Positions 10,817 through 23,490 of a stretch of DNA of 64,000 nucleotides are shown piece by piece. This DNA comes from Actinernus sp. WN-2022. Its lineage: Eukaryota; Cnidaria; Anthozoa; Actiniaria; Actinernidae. Under the pieces are notes generated by a model. The model had not been told where the DNA came from, did no database searches, and worked only from the letters and a program-made list of their open reading frames with translations. Where the stretch lies: positions 74,085,012-74,149,011 of the forward strand of contig JAOWCC010000577.1 in assembly GCA_030867875.1 (NCBI GenBank), given 5' to 3'. The position numbers and the translations under genes were made by a program. Positions within the stretch are counted from its first letter, which is position 1. Each line of letters begins with the position of its first letter.

Positions 10817-11690
10817 CATTAAGGTTAGAAAAAACGTAATCAAAAGCCGTTTGACCTCGCAAACCGACGCCATCTTGGAAAAGCCTCGTTTCCATGCGCC
10901 CTGAGTGAGGTAAATGAGCATGGTAAGCAACCCGGGTGGAAAAAAGAACTTCACTAAAACTAATAGGGGTTGTTTACATGATAAGAGGATAACCCTTGTA
11001 CTAGGGTCATCCTAATAGTAGAATCATTCTACCGCCATTGTATTCTGCGTTCTGTTTACATGTAAAAGATCATTTTTGTCTCGGGTACTTGAGAGGTACG
11101 ATCATCCTAGCACTAGTTCAACGTTTGCACGCGTTACTTCATGTAAAGAGTTCGCTAGGGACAATTCGCCTACCCGTAACAACTCTATTCTAGAGCCAAA
11201 TTTTACATTGCAAGTTGCTGGAGTTGTCTAGCAATTAGTAGGTAATATACCAGCACTATAGGATCCCCAGGACACTAGACAGCAGCAATAAAGGGCACCA
11301 CAGAAAAAGAATCAACGTTAATCCACCAATGACCTGTCAAAATTATACTTGTGTACTCTATGCTTGAATGATTTTGGCGGCTGCCCTCCTTTGTGTAAAC
11401 ATTAGCCTCCGAAAACCGCCGACTTCTTTACGCTCACTTCGTGACTCCCTTTAAACTGAGCTATCAGATTTTCATAAAATGACTGTTTACAGTTTGAAAA
11501 ATTGTAATTTTCTTCATATCAAGGGCAGAGTATGCTGCATATTATGTCGCTTGATGAAGCTCTATGGCCGTCCAGTCCTTCCCAGGCTCCATAATCTCAC
11601 TAAGGGAGCGTGGAAACGAGGCTTTTCCAAGATGGCGTCGGTTAGTGAGGGAAAACAATTTTGATTATGTGTTTTCTAACCTAAATGACC
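10817..11690. mobile_element. inverted-repeat element with about 115 bp arms
   Basis: 10817-10935 contains cgacgccatcttggaaaagc; 11575-11690 contains its inverse gcttttccaagatggcgtcg, with matching flanks (ctcgtttcca and tggaaacgag). The 640 bp interior shows no recognisable ORF. The arms read plausible short peptides on opposite strands, but these are mirror images from the inverted repeat. Confidence 0.7.
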
Positions 11691-12329
11691 AGCTAATGAT
11701 ACAACAATGCATTGAATACACACATATAATTACTCCCTTTTTATTTTAGCAGTCAAAAATACTGTGTTTCTAAGGTCATGTCCCCACATCCCCACGTCCC
11801 TGTCCATGTTTTACGACCATCCGCTTGCAAATGGTAGTACTATTTCTGATTTGCTCACGCTTTTTATATTTAACACTTCCATCATATACATGTAAGAGCT
11901 GGCAAACAGGCAAAAGCAAACCCTGTACATAAAAGCAGGACGTGTTCAGACACAAACAATATTATTGTAAATATAGAGCGTAGCAAAAAAACGAGTTGTT
12001 TACGACCATTATAGCATTAACAAATTGTCGATCCGGTTTCCGTAAACTACACTCCACTGTTGCTGCACTGCTCAGTGCTTGTCAAGCAGCTGATAAATGG
12101 CCACTAAATATTGATAAAGGATTGATAAATGCGATTGCCTTTGTGGACCCAAAAAAGGATTTTCAACACGATTGACCACACCATACTTCATACAGCATAA
12201 ATTACTGCTCCAAAAACTACACGAGCCTCTGTCATTTTGCTGAAAAGACCACTACAGGGTATTTTGATAGATGTAGATGTAGCTATGGCATGTATCACGT
12301 GGCCAGTATCACATGGTTTAAGTTATCTC

Positions 12330-12580
12330 AGTGGGAGAGACACTGAGAGGGGTTTAGAATGGTCCCTCAAAAAATTGTGAGTCTCAGCAAAATTCAAGCA
12401 AGTCTCAATCTCAGTGTTTCAAAAAAAGAGTCTAGGATTTTGAAACAAGGGTCTCTGCATCTCAGCGAGTCTCAGATTTGACCATTCTACCTCTTAGAGA
12501 AGAGTCTTGGGCTTGAATTTTGAAACAAGGGTCTGGCCGTCTCAGCATGCAAGTCTTGGATATGACCATTCTATACCCCT
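12330..12580. repeat. insert with an imperfect tandem duplication inside the LINE
   Basis: Text such as gattttgaaacaagggtct occurs twice, as do tgaccattct and gtctcagc, giving two imperfect units of about 85 bp. It separates the reverse transcriptase motifs of the LINE, so it is an insertion. No clear target duplication was identified. Confidence 0.5.
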
Positions 12581-12746
12581 ACTGAGGTCCTTACCTGTGG
12601 TATTCCACATAGAACTATTTTAGGGCCTTTACTGTTTTTGATATACAATGTATATAAATGACCTTCCTAATTGCTTAGAATTGTCCAACACCCAAATGTA
12701 TGCTGACGATATGACCATGTAATACAATGGCAAGTCAGTCTTTATA

Positions 12747-12970
12747 GTATCCTTCACAGCCGTTATTGGTGTCGTTATGCAATGCTTCTCCCCATTAACT
12801 AATGTCATGATTAATTTACTGTCTCATGATTGGTTTAATGAAAACAAAGTCAGCCGTTTGATTGCTGCAGTCGCAACAAAGGGAAAGGAATGTTGTTTGG
12901 GTTGAGGCAGCCATTAGTGGGGAGAAGCATTGCATGACTCACAACACAAATAACGGCTGCGAAGGAGACT
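12747..12970. mobile_element. MITE with agtatccttcacagccg-type ends
   Basis: The left end agtatccttcacagccgtta is mirrored by aacggctgcgaaggagact at the right end, and the match extends inward (atgcaatgcttctcccc against ggggagaagcattgcat). gtcagtct occurs just outside each end (12734 region and 12971), consistent with an 8-9 bp duplication, though four bases intervene on the left. A single end of the same family lies at 50070-50110. Confidence 0.6.
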
Positions 12971-13440
12971 GTCAGTCTAGCCATGAAATCGAATTAAAGA
13001 TGAAAATCTATCTCAAAAACATATACATGTATGAGTGGCTGAGAGCAAATACAGTAGGCTGAGTCTAAATACAACTAAAACAGAGTTTTTGTTAGTGGGT
13101 TCCTGACAGAGACTTTCCCAATGCTTAAATCAGGGGTGAAAACAACCCAAGAAATCTACCAAAACCTTAGGAGTGTACATACATGTACATGTAGACGAAA
13201 CATATTGAGGAGATCTCAGTAAAGATATCATCTTCTATTGGAGCTCTTAAATGAATAAGGCATTACATCCCCATGTCCTCTCTGCAGACTTTGTATAACT
13301 CATTTATTCAGCCAAAATTTGATTATTGAAGTTAGTTTGGGAGGGACTGGGTACTGAACTTGCACACAAACTACAAAAACTTCAAAACCGTGCAGCTAGA
13401 GTGGTCACATACATTTGTATTTCAGTTTCGATGCTATAGA

Positions 13441-14012
13441 AAAAAATATGTTTTTTGTGAGAGTTAAGTGAGCCATCGATGACTACCCTTGTTGAAGAGA
13501 GTAAAGACTGGTGCCATCTCGACTGGTGGCAACATTACTGCTTTCAACTGGGTATAGTTGTTATGACTGCATTAAGGCAACCAATTGGAGCACTTGATCA
13601 TGAAGGGTTTTGTGATAATAATAATTATTGACTGAGCAATCAGAAAACTTGCTTATCAAGATCAACGTGTTTGGGATTTCCGGAAATTCAAGATAAGCAT
13701 GCTTGGGATTTTGATGTTCACCGTACCGCCAGTCGACGGTCGGCCAAACCCCCAAAACTTGATCTGCATATATGCGACCACAGGGAACCCAAGCAGGAAT
13801 CACAAATGCACTCAATCAGAAGCCTTGCAAAGTTTGGTGCTTCACACGGAAATAATAACATAGGCTCCATTGCACAATGATCACCTAACATGATTATAGA
13901 AAATAAGAGCCTCTTGACTACCTAATGCTGTGGTCTTTAGTCTTTTAATACAGTTTTAGGTGTCAGAGTCGCAACATGCTTTTGGGTGAGCAATACGATT
14001 TTATCATTGCAG
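13441..14012. other. no recognisable feature
   Basis: The LINE remnant fades out by about 13440. Only weak direct repeats (cttgggattt / tttgggattt) are visible before the acceptor of the WW-like exon. Confidence 0.4.
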
Positions 14013-14140
14013 TTTAATCAAAGATGTACTCTGACTGGAATGTGTCTTTTTGTAAATCTGGCGAAGTTCTGTTCTACTACAATACAGTCACTGGTGAAGT
14101 TAAATGGCCACATGTACCAGACTGTCCTATCACTGTACAT
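14013..14140 (+). CDS. WW-domain-like first coding exon, copy 1
   Basis: The exon is bounded by an acceptor (ttatcattgcag) and a strong donor (gtaagt). The ATG at 14024 is preceded in frame by TAA, so translation probably starts here: M-x-S-D-W-N-V-S-F, then GEVLFYYNTVTGEVKWPHV. First Trp, G, YYN, T, E and second Trp followed by Pro are spaced as in WW domains, which bind proline-rich ligands. A paralogous exon is at 55728-55855 and the similarity stops at the acceptor side, which argues for exon conservation. Later exons were not identified. Confidence 0.5.
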
Positions 14141-14746
14141 GTAAGTATAGTACTTACGTAGTTATCTTAATTTCCATTAGATCTCTATTTCGTGAAAGAA
14201 TATGATAAAATTTGCTTTTTCAGGAACTACTGTAAGTACATGACTGTACAGTATGTACAAATTCTGTCAAATGTTTGTAAAATTTTTGTAGAAATGTGGA
14301 ATGAGGAAAATGGTCTGGGGAGAGAAGTGCAATACTAACAGTTAAAGATATGCTAATCACATCTAACGGTATATTCGTCTAAATTGTAAAAACGACAAAA
14401 AAATATAGTGCATATTTTGTCTATTAATTTTCATTACACTTACTATGTCTTCAGCGGTTTCAATAAGTTTTTAGGCAACTGGCGATCCTGACATTAGAGG
14501 CGGTGGTTTACCTTAGTAGTAAACTTTACTCAACACTTAACAAAAAAAACACAACGATCGTGTGAAGTAGCCGGCGGTAAGAAGCAAAGTAACCGGCAGT
14601 TTCTCGCCGGTAGCCGCCTTCTATTGAAACCCCTGTGTCTTACTCGAGGGGCCTTGCTATCCGTCATATTTTTTCCTCAAAGAAACCTTGCCATCTGCCA
14701 TATTTTTACTTTTGCTTATTTTACAGATTGAATAATATAAATGTGC

Positions 14747-15290
14747 AAATCAATAGCTGTTATTACGGCTGAGCCAAATGAACAGCGGTTTCACCCATCA
14801 GCCCTCATGAAAACGAGGCTTACGGGTCAACCATTTCAAAATGGTACAGAGATGGAGTCATGTTGAATGGAGATCACCAAGAAAATTTTGCCCCAAACGA
14901 TTATTTTCTAAAGAAAAGCAAGAATAAATGTTAAGTGGTGTCCATCCTTGGCCACTACAGTGATTTGACGGAATGGTTTTACAAGCCTTGTCTTTAGAAG
15001 CTTCTTGGGTCCGTAAAGTCAACAACTCACACGCCAACTCCTCTTCCCATTCAGCCTTATCAAATCGGTTAGTCAATCCTTAGGCCACTCAGTGTCTTAC
15101 AGTCGCTACTAGTGCATCGAATGAAGTGACAGGAATGATAAAGCAGAGTAAAACAAGGATATTTCAAAGAAAATTTCATTCAAACAAGCTCACAGCTGAA
15201 ACAGCCTCCAATGAGTCGATGACCCAATAAGATGGGTGAAACCGCTGACTGTTTCATAGTATTTGGCTCAGCTGTAATAACAGCTATTCA
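14747..15290. mobile_element. inverted-repeat element
   Basis: aatagctgttattacggctg with agccaaatgaacagcggttt at the left is inverted at the right as aaaccgctgactgtttcata and gctgtaataacagctatt. Further out, gttaaagatatgctaatcac (about 14340) is matched by gtgattaacatatctttaac (15302), suggesting a larger, decayed outer pair. Interior non-coding. Confidence 0.6.
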
Positions 15291-15410
15291 TGTCCCGCAT
15301 GTGATTAACATATCTTTAACACCATAAAATTGTTGCATGATTTTGGTAATTATGCCTAACTTTGACATGAAAAAAATAGTTTCTTCCTCTCCAAATTAAT
15401 TATAAATATA

Positions 15411-16262
15411 AGCCGTCTCCTCTGGTTCGTTCCTTCCGATAGTGACGTCTGAATTCATTTGACGATAATGCCGTCCAGTGACATCAAATAATGCAGATTT
15501 AAATTTTAATTTATGCAAATGAAACTGCCACGGCAGCTGTAAAGTGTTCGTTGGGTTCACAAAAACAAAGCTCCCGCCTTGAGAAATTATTTGAGATTAT
15601 GTCAGAATTAAGACCCTACATGTACATATCTACATCCCATTTGCTTCTCAAGTGCCTCTTAAAGTGAAAACCTTTTTGAAGCAACAAATCATTCAGTAAC
15701 ATTTGAGGCCTTCGTCTCAGTTCCGTTTACTGTTAAAGTCTCTCGATCTGCTGTTCGGTTCGAGACAGGGAGAGATTACATTTGTAAATTTGTAAATAAT
15801 GCAGCAGAAAAGTAGAAAAGCATCGAAGGATATTTGAAGAATTTACAAAGAAGTTTGAAGACTCTTACAGGAAAGAACAGTTCCTTGAAGAGAGTAGCAA
15901 CAGTTTTACCACTGTCGAATAATCGATTATCAACAACCCCACGAATGGCGAAGTGAAGAAACGTACATGCTTACAGGACAGCCGGCCGGTTATTTTGCAG
16001 GACACTTTCAATCCATTTCCAGTTGTTTTCCTTACAAAGTTAAGGTCTTTGCCAAAGACAAGCACTCCATTGAAACTAATGAGTCTAAAACAGAAACAAA
16101 AAATCCTGCTGTCTTTGATGAGTTATTATGCGAAATTATAAAATATGAACCAATCAAAGATCACTACCAGGTTTTCTGGTAGTGACGTCACTGGACAGCA
16201 TTATCGGCTATTGGATTCAGACGTCTCTCTCGGGAGGAACGAACCAGAGGAGACGGCTGAAA
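15411..16262. mobile_element. 850 bp element with about 75 bp terminal inverted repeats
   Basis: Left terminus gccgtctcctctggttcgtt through ataatgccgtccagtga; right terminus the inverse, ending cgaaccagaggagacggc. The interior has a short frame (15967-16182, + strand, 71 codons) without recognisable domains. A stray piece of the same terminus (ctgtctcctctggttctg) sits at 21358. Confidence 0.7.
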
Positions 16263-16284
16263 TTCAGGCTAGTTTCCATCATCT

Positions 16285-16875
16285 AAACTGCCCTTAGCCT
16301 GCGAACAGCATCCCCTTCTTGATGGGAGAACTGCAATTTCATTGTTTCCATTTCTGCCCAAGAAGGGTCTGCAACTCAGAGCCCAAAACTGTGTTCAAAT
16401 TTTTGGTAATTAGCTATTTATGCATAACATAGTCAAAACAAGGTGGTGGAGACTCAGGAGATTTCAAAGTGTAAAGTCTGTTGCAGAGGAAATGTCTCTC
16501 AAATTTGGAATCCCATCTCTCAATTGTGAACAGCTTAGTGTTTTATGTAACTTTATCCATGGGAAAGATGTGTTTGTGAGCCTTCCAACAGGCTCAGGAA
16601 AGTCAATGATATTTTCAACTGCGGTCCCTTGTCGAATCCAAACTCAAGGCCAGGTTTGGGTGTTTGGAAGAAAAATGCATTAGTCATTGAAGTTACACTG
16701 CTTGCTGCCCTCGTGAATTAAGGATCAAATGAAGCGCTTACATTATCCCAATCATGGATTTAAGGTGAATATTTTAGCAGAGATTTTAATTGTGTGAATA
16801 GAGATTTAAACCGATTCACTCATTCAGTTCCATCAACAAAACAAAACTGTGAAAAGCAAAATAATTAAAAAGCAA
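16285..16875 (+). pseudogene. RecQ-helicase-like N-terminal fragment in an inverted-repeat arm
   Basis: At 16471-16620 the frame reads SVAEEMSLKFGIPSLNCEQ, then HGKDVFVSLPTGSGKSMIF. The last segment is a Walker A motif in the context typical of RecQ-family DEAD-like helicases (usually D-V-x-x-x-x-P-T-G-x-G-K-S). Nothing downstream continues the helicase. The whole arm is repeated inverted at 21495-22078, so it belongs to a mobile or duplicated unit, not a working gene. Confidence 0.6.
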
Positions 16876-17099
16876 ACAAATTATGCTTGTTGTGTAAGCA
16901 AGGTATTTATTTTTACAAGAATTAGAATACAAAAGAATTGTCACGTGTATTAATTAATTAATTCATTAATAAAGAGCACATACATGTACAGGGCATAATT
17001 ACCTATATAGTACAACATAATTATTATTTACATTATTACTCGGGCCAGGCCTTTGGCCGGCACTAGTCACAAAATGCAAGCCGTTTATTATTATAGCTT

Positions 17100-17570
17100 T
17101 TTGTGTCGCTGTTTTGCGCCAGCAACCAATCAGATTGCACCTTCTTTTCAAGTTCACCACCAATCAGATTGCACTGTGCTGCATGGTAACGTGAACAATC
17201 GCCTAAATACAAGATGGCGGACCTGGGAGGAAATTTCTCTCAAATTTGGAGTGGCAAATGTTTCGCCAAGTGCTTGTCGTGCCCTTGTCAGAGCCGAAAG
17301 ACCATGTTTTTTACCCAGATTGGCAGATGGCAAGATATTTTATATACGACACAATGACCAGGGGGCTGATCAAAGCCAGGTCCCGACTAATACACAGATC
17401 GAATTGGAATTTAGCATGTTGCTTTGCTGCTGAAACCAAAGGCTTCTTCGATAGAAATGGCAAGATGTTGAGTTTTTCTATGAGGACTTTGGATGGAAAT
17501 TTCTCACCTTTTAGGAAAGGATTATGGATAACTACATGGCGCTCCTAAAGTCTAAACGCATGTGGTGAAA
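17100..17570 (+). pseudogene. degenerate repeat with RecQ-like remnant and a SINE tail
   Basis: Text near 17228 reads EEISLKFG, as in the 16.4 kb RecQ-like fragment; the Walker region is degraded. 17350-17415 is the inverse of the SINE tail at 57985-58050 (shared tgctaaattccaattcgatc on the complementary strand). 17430-17540 (gctgaaaccaaaggcttctt onward) resembles 30232-30345. It is a composite of repeats. Confidence 0.45.
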
Positions 17571-18480
17571 TGACATTTGTAAGTAAAATACACATACATG
17601 TAACACTTGTCCAGACCAGCGTCGGCACTTTCACTGAACTGAACAAACTTTGTTTATCCACGTAATTCATATTGCCTATAAGGCTACATTGTATATTGGT
17701 TTTCATAGAAGCTGTGTTATAAATATAGTTGCATCAAGTATGACTACATATTTAACTTTTTGACAAATACTGTAGTATTAAAAATACTCTATGTATAGGT
17801 AATCATACAGTTTCGAGTGCAATTTGGGATTAATTTGCACGAGTGGGTTTTTCAAAGAGTATAAAAATTGCACGAGCCCGCAGGGCGAGTGCAATTTGAG
17901 CTCTTTGAAAAGCACACAAGTGAAAATTAATCCCAAATTGCACAAGAAAACCGTATGATTACTTATTAATAATATACATGAAAAAATTGTCAGGAAGTGA
18001 CGTTGGCGAGTCATGTGACAAAGTAATTTATTCAGTCAACAAACCATAATAGTTCACACTTTCAAATTCATTCAAATTGTTCGACTGTTCTCAGAAGTCG
18101 AAAGGAAATGTTTCTTTGCTTTCCAAAGAAATTTGCATTGTATTTCCTTTTTTCGGCACTATATTTCCTTTTTCTGCAATGTGTTTCCTTGAAATTGTAT
18201 TGCCCTCAACCAATCAGAATTGAGCATTTTTTCATGTATATTATTATAAAAATAACAACGCATATTCATGTTTAAAAATAAGAATTTTAACTCGGTGACT
18301 TCATGACATGTATATGTACTGATATGTACAGTGCAAAACTGAATGGTAAATCACTGGGAGGAAGTTCAAAGGAACATTGCATGTGTTATTTTAAAGACTT
18401 GTCGTTGAGGTTAATTTACTTGGCCCCTTGTATAATTCCCTGAAAACCATGCCTTGAACCATGTGAAATGGAACTTGTTT
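17571..18480. other. AT-rich non-coding stretch
   Basis: A local inverted repeat is present at 17800-17965: agtttcgagtgcaatttggg against cccaaattgcac...cgtatg. Otherwise no gene or RNA is recognised. Confidence 0.45.
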
Positions 18481-18486
18481 GGTAAA

Positions 18487-18965
18487 GAGTTGTAAGGGAC
18501 TGGTCATGAAGTAAAGGGGCGTGGGTGATGAAAATTAGGGGGTGGGTCATCAATTTTACAAGTCATAAATGGGTGTGGGAAATTTTGCCACCACATCGAG
18601 GGTGGGTCACACTAAAATCTGCTTTGATTTTAACCTTGAAAGGTATTAAACAGTTTATTTTATTTTGTTTTTACGAAGCACAAATATTACATGAACTGAT
18701 GTTGTATTTATTCCAAATGTGATTTTCATTAAAAAAAGTTTGTATAAAAACAACTAACTGTCTCAGTGTCAGAAAACATTGCAAATCAACAAAACAATGA
18801 AATGAAAACAAATGCATACAGTAGACCACAATGTACTAGGGGGTGGGTCATGATGTTTTTCAGCTGCAAAATATAGGTGGGTCATGTGTAATTCTGTACT
18901 GATCCAGCCTTTGAAAAATCGGATTTTATCACCCCCCCTGTACTTTATGACCATGCAGTCCTTTA
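18487..18965. mobile_element. MITE with aagggactggtcatgaagta-type ends
   Basis: Left end aagggactggtcatgaagta, right end tactttatgaccatgcagtc in inverse. gggtgggtca motifs recur three or four times inside. The end sequence resembles that of 31776-32050, suggesting one superfamily. Confidence 0.55.
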
Positions 18966-19544
18966 GTCTCATAACAGCAGGGCAGGGGCCATTCAATAAA
19001 AAAAAATACATATTATGTACTTTACAAGTGTAGCTATTGTTTCTGCATCCGAAAACAATGGCTACAAGTGTAAAATACACATGTAAATTAAACTTTTATT
19101 GAATTGATGCCAGGATGGAATTAATCATTCATGTTCACTATTTATTGCTGGTTTTGTTTTGCCACATGCATATTGTCTCAAACACATTTAGCTACTGTAA
19201 ATGTTACAAACATGGCTGCAATTTGCTTTCCGCTTTCCATGGCAGTTCATCATACATGTAGGCACTGTAAAATAGGATTCTCTTTACATGACTAATATAA
19301 TATTCTTATTATACATGTACATTGTGTATGGCTTCTCTGGAGACAAAGAATCACAATTCTTCTTCAAAAGAATTTATTTATGTAACTCTTGTAAAAAATA
19401 ATCTAAAATAATTTATTATCCTCTCAAAGATTAAAAATATTATAAGTGTACAATACTTTTTTAATCGAACCTGCAAAGTTGTACCAACTATTCCTTGTTG
19501 AAATTCCATATGGCCAGAGAAAAGGCTGGTACAGCCTCTTGTTG

Positions 19545-19925
19545 TCAACAAAATTGCACAGAGTAATATTCAGTAAGTCTAAACTTTAGTATTGGTTAAT
19601 AAATGCAATAAAATGGTTAAGCTCGGTACAAACCACTGTTTTCTTGGGAGGGAGAGAGGATGAGAAACAGCAGAACTAAACAAATGCTTGATTACTTCGA
19701 TTTTTCCCCAACCTACAAACAACATTGTTAATCAAGATTTACTGAATATTACTCTGTGTAATTTTGTTGGCAATAATGTAAAGAATATGTTGTACTAGGT
19801 ATGTGCCCTGTGTGTGCTCTTTAATAATGAATAAATAAATACATGTGACAGTTCTTTTGTATTCTAATTCTTGTGTCTATAAATGCCTTGCAGTTACACA
19901 ACAAGCATAATTTGTTTGGTATGCA
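19545..19925. repeat. arm of a second inverted-repeat pair
   Basis: gttaagctcggtacaaacca with gatgagaaacagcagaacta occurs here and inverted at 21390-21460; aataatgtaaagaatatgtt occurs at 19764 and inverted near 21220. This pairs 19545-19925 with 21120-21510. A smaller internal inverted pair (caaaattgcacagagtaata and tattactctgtgtaattttg) frames 19550-19770. The part 19850-19925 also matches 16868-16940 inverted. Confidence 0.6.
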
Positions 19926-19999
19926 TACCAATTTTTTTGCCATGGTACCCATTATTTTTGTCGTGTTGATGGAATGTTCTGAGTATGGGTATACATGTG

Positions 20000-21110
20000 C
20001 CCAAAAATCTAGAGGTGCTGAGACCCTGTGAAAAGGTAGTCTCTGTCTGCCTGTTAGGAGTGCTATGCTCAAGTTACAATGTAGTCTCGTGTGTAGTTTG
20101 CCTTGCCCAAAATGCTTGTCATGTAAACTGCCAGGGCTTACATGTACAACAACCTTTTTACATGCAACTGTATTATTAGTGTTCCAAGTTCTTTTTAAAG
20201 TAAGATTATTCAGATTCAGTTCACATGGAGTTCTAACTTATATTTTGGTGGTTTTTTTTGCGAGAAGACATGCAGGCTGACAGGACTGTATATTAAGTTA
20301 GAACTCCCTGTGTTCAGTTACCATGTTGGTAGTTAATTGATACCCAAAAATTGTCACAATAAAAATAAGAAAGTGCAAAAAACAACTTTGAATTAGATAT
20401 TAGAATTTGATGTAGAGCAGTGGACAAATAGTAGTCTCATGTACGTGCCACTTGCGAATCTCATGTATTTAATATAATAAACTTGCCTTTTAATTTAATA
20501 GCTCCTGATTCAGTCTGTTTTAATGCATTATAAGGTCATTAAGAACCTGGGGGAATACTCCCAGGAATTTTGGGTAGAAATTCTGAAAATAGCTACATGT
20601 AGGTACAATGTATGTCAGGTCAAAGGCTGGCTATTATTAGATTGGCTTCAATCAGTTAAAGCGCCCTCGCTTAGCTTAATGCTTGATTGAAAGGATATGT
20701 GATATTTTCCATGGACTAAAATAATCTATGTGCAGTTTGTTAGTCATTTTTGCACATTTACTTTGATTTCATCCATCCCACATGTGTGCTAGGGTCGTCA
20801 GTTTATATGAAAATCACTGAAAATAATTTTGTTTCGGCCCAGAACTTAATGGTGTGTCCCTCACCGTGACACAGCTCATTTAAAGCATATAATCAATGAT
20901 GGTTTGTTGTCTTTCTTGATATATATATATTGAAGATTGATGTTGTGGTCTCATACTTCACTTTCAAATTCATATCATATTCCAGACTAAAAGGCAAAAT
21001 GAATAACTTACCCTGATTTCAGACTAAAACAGCTCAAAAACCATACCCTCTGGGACAGAACATAGAATGGCAGTTATTTATATTTTTTTACTGAAGTTGT
21101 TACATGTATA
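20000..21110. other. non-coding spacer of the inverted-repeat cluster
   Basis: No gene was recognised. A small hairpin-like pair (ggagttctaacttatattt and aatataagttagaactcc-type text) is near 20228-20310. Confidence 0.4.
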
Positions 21111-21494
21111 CAAGTACTAGAACAGGAAAAGAACTGTCACAAGTCCATATCATTTGAATGTATTTATTTATTCATTATTAAAGAGCATAATTATTATACA
21201 GGCCAGTGCAGATAGTACAACATATTCTTTACATTATTGCCAAATAATTGCAAGTCTTGCATGATTTATAACAATGTTGTTTGGAGGTTGGGGAAAAAAG
21301 TAATTACACAGGAGTCATATAGGGAAGTAATTAAAACATTTTTTTTGCCTGAATTTCAGCTGTCTCCTCTGGTTCTGAAATTCAGGCTAACATTTTTTTA
21401 GTTCTGCTGTTTCTCATCCTCTCTCCCTCCCAAGAATACAGTGGTTTGTACCGAGCTTAACTATAAATTACATTTATTAATCAATACTAAAGTT

Positions 21495-22078
21495 TAGACT
21501 GCTTTTTAATTTTTTGCTTTTGACAGTTTTGTTTGATTGATGGAACTGAATGAGTGAATCGGTTTAAATCTCTATTCACACAATTAAAATCCCTGCTCAA
21601 ATATTCACCTTAAATCCATGATTGGGATTACGTAAGTGCTTCACTTGATCCTTCATGAAGGCAGCAAGCAGTGTAACTTCAATGACTAATGCATTTTTCT
21701 TCCAAACACCCAAACCTGGCCGCGAGTTTGGTTGGATTTGACAAGGAGGGGTCGCATGTTGACAATATCAGTGACTTTCCTGAGCCTGTTGTAAGGCTCA
21801 CAAACACATCTTTTCCAGATATAAAGTTACATAGAACATTAAGTTGTTCACATTTGAGAGATGGAATTCCAAATTTGAGAGAAATTTACTCCTTGACAGA
21901 CTTTACACTTCAAAATCTAATTTCAATCTTTCCTGGGTCTCCACCATCTTGTTTTGACTTTGTTATGCATAAATAGCTAATTACCATCACAGACACAGTT
22001 TTGGGTCCTTATTGGGGAGAAGTGGAAACAATGAAATCACCATTCTCCCATCAAGAAGGGATGCTGTTCGCACTGAGG
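21495..22078 (-). pseudogene. inverted copy of the RecQ-like arm
   Basis: This is the reverse complement, with point differences and small indels, of 16285-16875, including the helicase-like segment (tcctgagcctgttgtaaggc corresponds to the Walker A region, now damaged). The two arms are 4.6 kb apart. They are more diverged than expected for a young palindrome. Confidence 0.65.
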
Positions 22079-22089
22079 CTAAACTGCCC

Positions 22090-23370
22090 TTCACTGCTAG
22101 ACAACTGGGTAGTTACATAGGCACCAATCAAGCATATGAAAATGTGTTGCAGTCCAAGCAGATGGTCTGCTTTTAATTGCATACAAATCGAAAATTGAGT
22201 TGATCTCATATGAAAATCCTTAGGAATTATTTGAGGATGGGTAATGGTTTCCATTTGTCAATAATTTTTATATCCTGTCATTCCAGAGATGTTGAGGTTT
22301 TAAACATATGCAAATTAGATTAACTGTGATCTCATTTGATTGACACAGCCTGGAGACAAATGACAAAATGAAGAATACTGTATATCTCAGTCTGCAAATA
22401 GTGAATAAGGACAATTGAAAGTTTGCACACTAATTATAGGCCGATTTCAGTTGATATCATTCTTTACATTTTACCTCATTACCATAAGTCACACACAATG
22501 TACTTCAAGCTACAAACAAATCGACTCTATAAATTGAAAGAGAAAGTCAAGCTTAATAATTACCGAAGAATTGAGTTCAATATATTAATAGTTTTTGAGA
22601 AAACAGCTTTTCAAAAGTGTAAAATTTACAAAGAATAATGTATGGTGTGTTTTTAAAGATGTTGCCATGGAAACACTGTTGCCCCCCCTAGCCAACATAA
22701 TTTTCTACTGTGGACATATCAGAAGACTTGGAAAAATATAGGCATTGTAACTTGAAGGTGAAGAGTGTTTACATGGCAACATCATAATTTCCACAGTGTT
22801 GTGTATTCATTTTCTTTTGTACTATGCAAGTGCAAAGTTTCGATTGTTTTTACTCACTATTTGCAGAGATATTCTTAATTTTTATGATTTGTCTCCAAGC
22901 TGTCAGTCAAATGACGTCACAGTTAATCGCATTTGCATATTACAAAAAGCTGAATATCTCTGGAAACAGATGAGATATTGACTAACAGGAAATGCCACCC
23001 TTACTCAATTTGAACGAGTATTTAAATGAGATCAACTTAATTTTCGATTCGTAGGCACTTTACATGCAGAAGGTTATGGTTTGAATTCCAGTAGAACCAA
23101 CAAATTTATTTTCCTCTTGTTGATCTTCTCTTCTTGTTTACCTGTGAACCTTAGCCACAAATTAGCGCTAAACCATCATTGTTTACTTGGGAACTTGTTT
23201 GCGGTTGGGGTACATGTATGTGTTTTTTTAGTTCGGGTTTGTGTTAATGTACAGTATGTGACTTTTCAGATCAATGGCAAGTCCCTACCTGCTTGTCACT
23301 GAGCAGTACTGTAAAATGTATGGCTGTTGATTGACAATATTTGTAGAATTTGTTTTCGAAGAGCACTCAA
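22090..23370. other. non-coding stretch with repeat remnants
   Basis: At 23110-23160 the text ttctcttcttgtttacctgtgaacc matches the tRNA-bearing MITE family found at 23889, 40049 and 50262, but the rest of that copy is degraded. No coding sequence was recognised. Confidence 0.4.
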
Positions 23371-23424
23371 CCTCGTGACCAGGGTCTTCTCGGTCAGATA
23401 CTCCGAGAATGTGATATAAAGTGG

Positions 23425-23490
23425 TAAGCTGTAGTGCTCTCCGAGAGAAGACCCTGGTAAGCTGTAGTGCTCTCCGAGAGAAGACCCTGG
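23425..23490. repeat. two tandem 33 bp units
   Basis: taagctgtagtgctctccga with gagaagaccctgg is repeated exactly, head to tail. The gagaagaccctgg portion relates it to the hairpin at 9955-10021. Confidence 0.85.

Larger units (their letters stand above)
12010..13440 (+). pseudogene. second decayed LINE (reverse transcriptase region)
   Basis: Frames read SGFRKLHSTVAALLSACQ-like text at about 12030, then CGIPHRTILGPLLFLIYN at about 12597, a catalytic-box remnant (MYADD text in another frame, ~12698), SLNTTKTEFLLVGS at 13070 and LQKLQNRAARVVTY at about 13375. The order fits reverse transcriptase motifs of a CR1/L2-like LINE. It is heavily frameshifted and interrupted by about 350 bp near 12230-12580 and by a MITE near 12745-12975. 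Confidence 0.8.
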
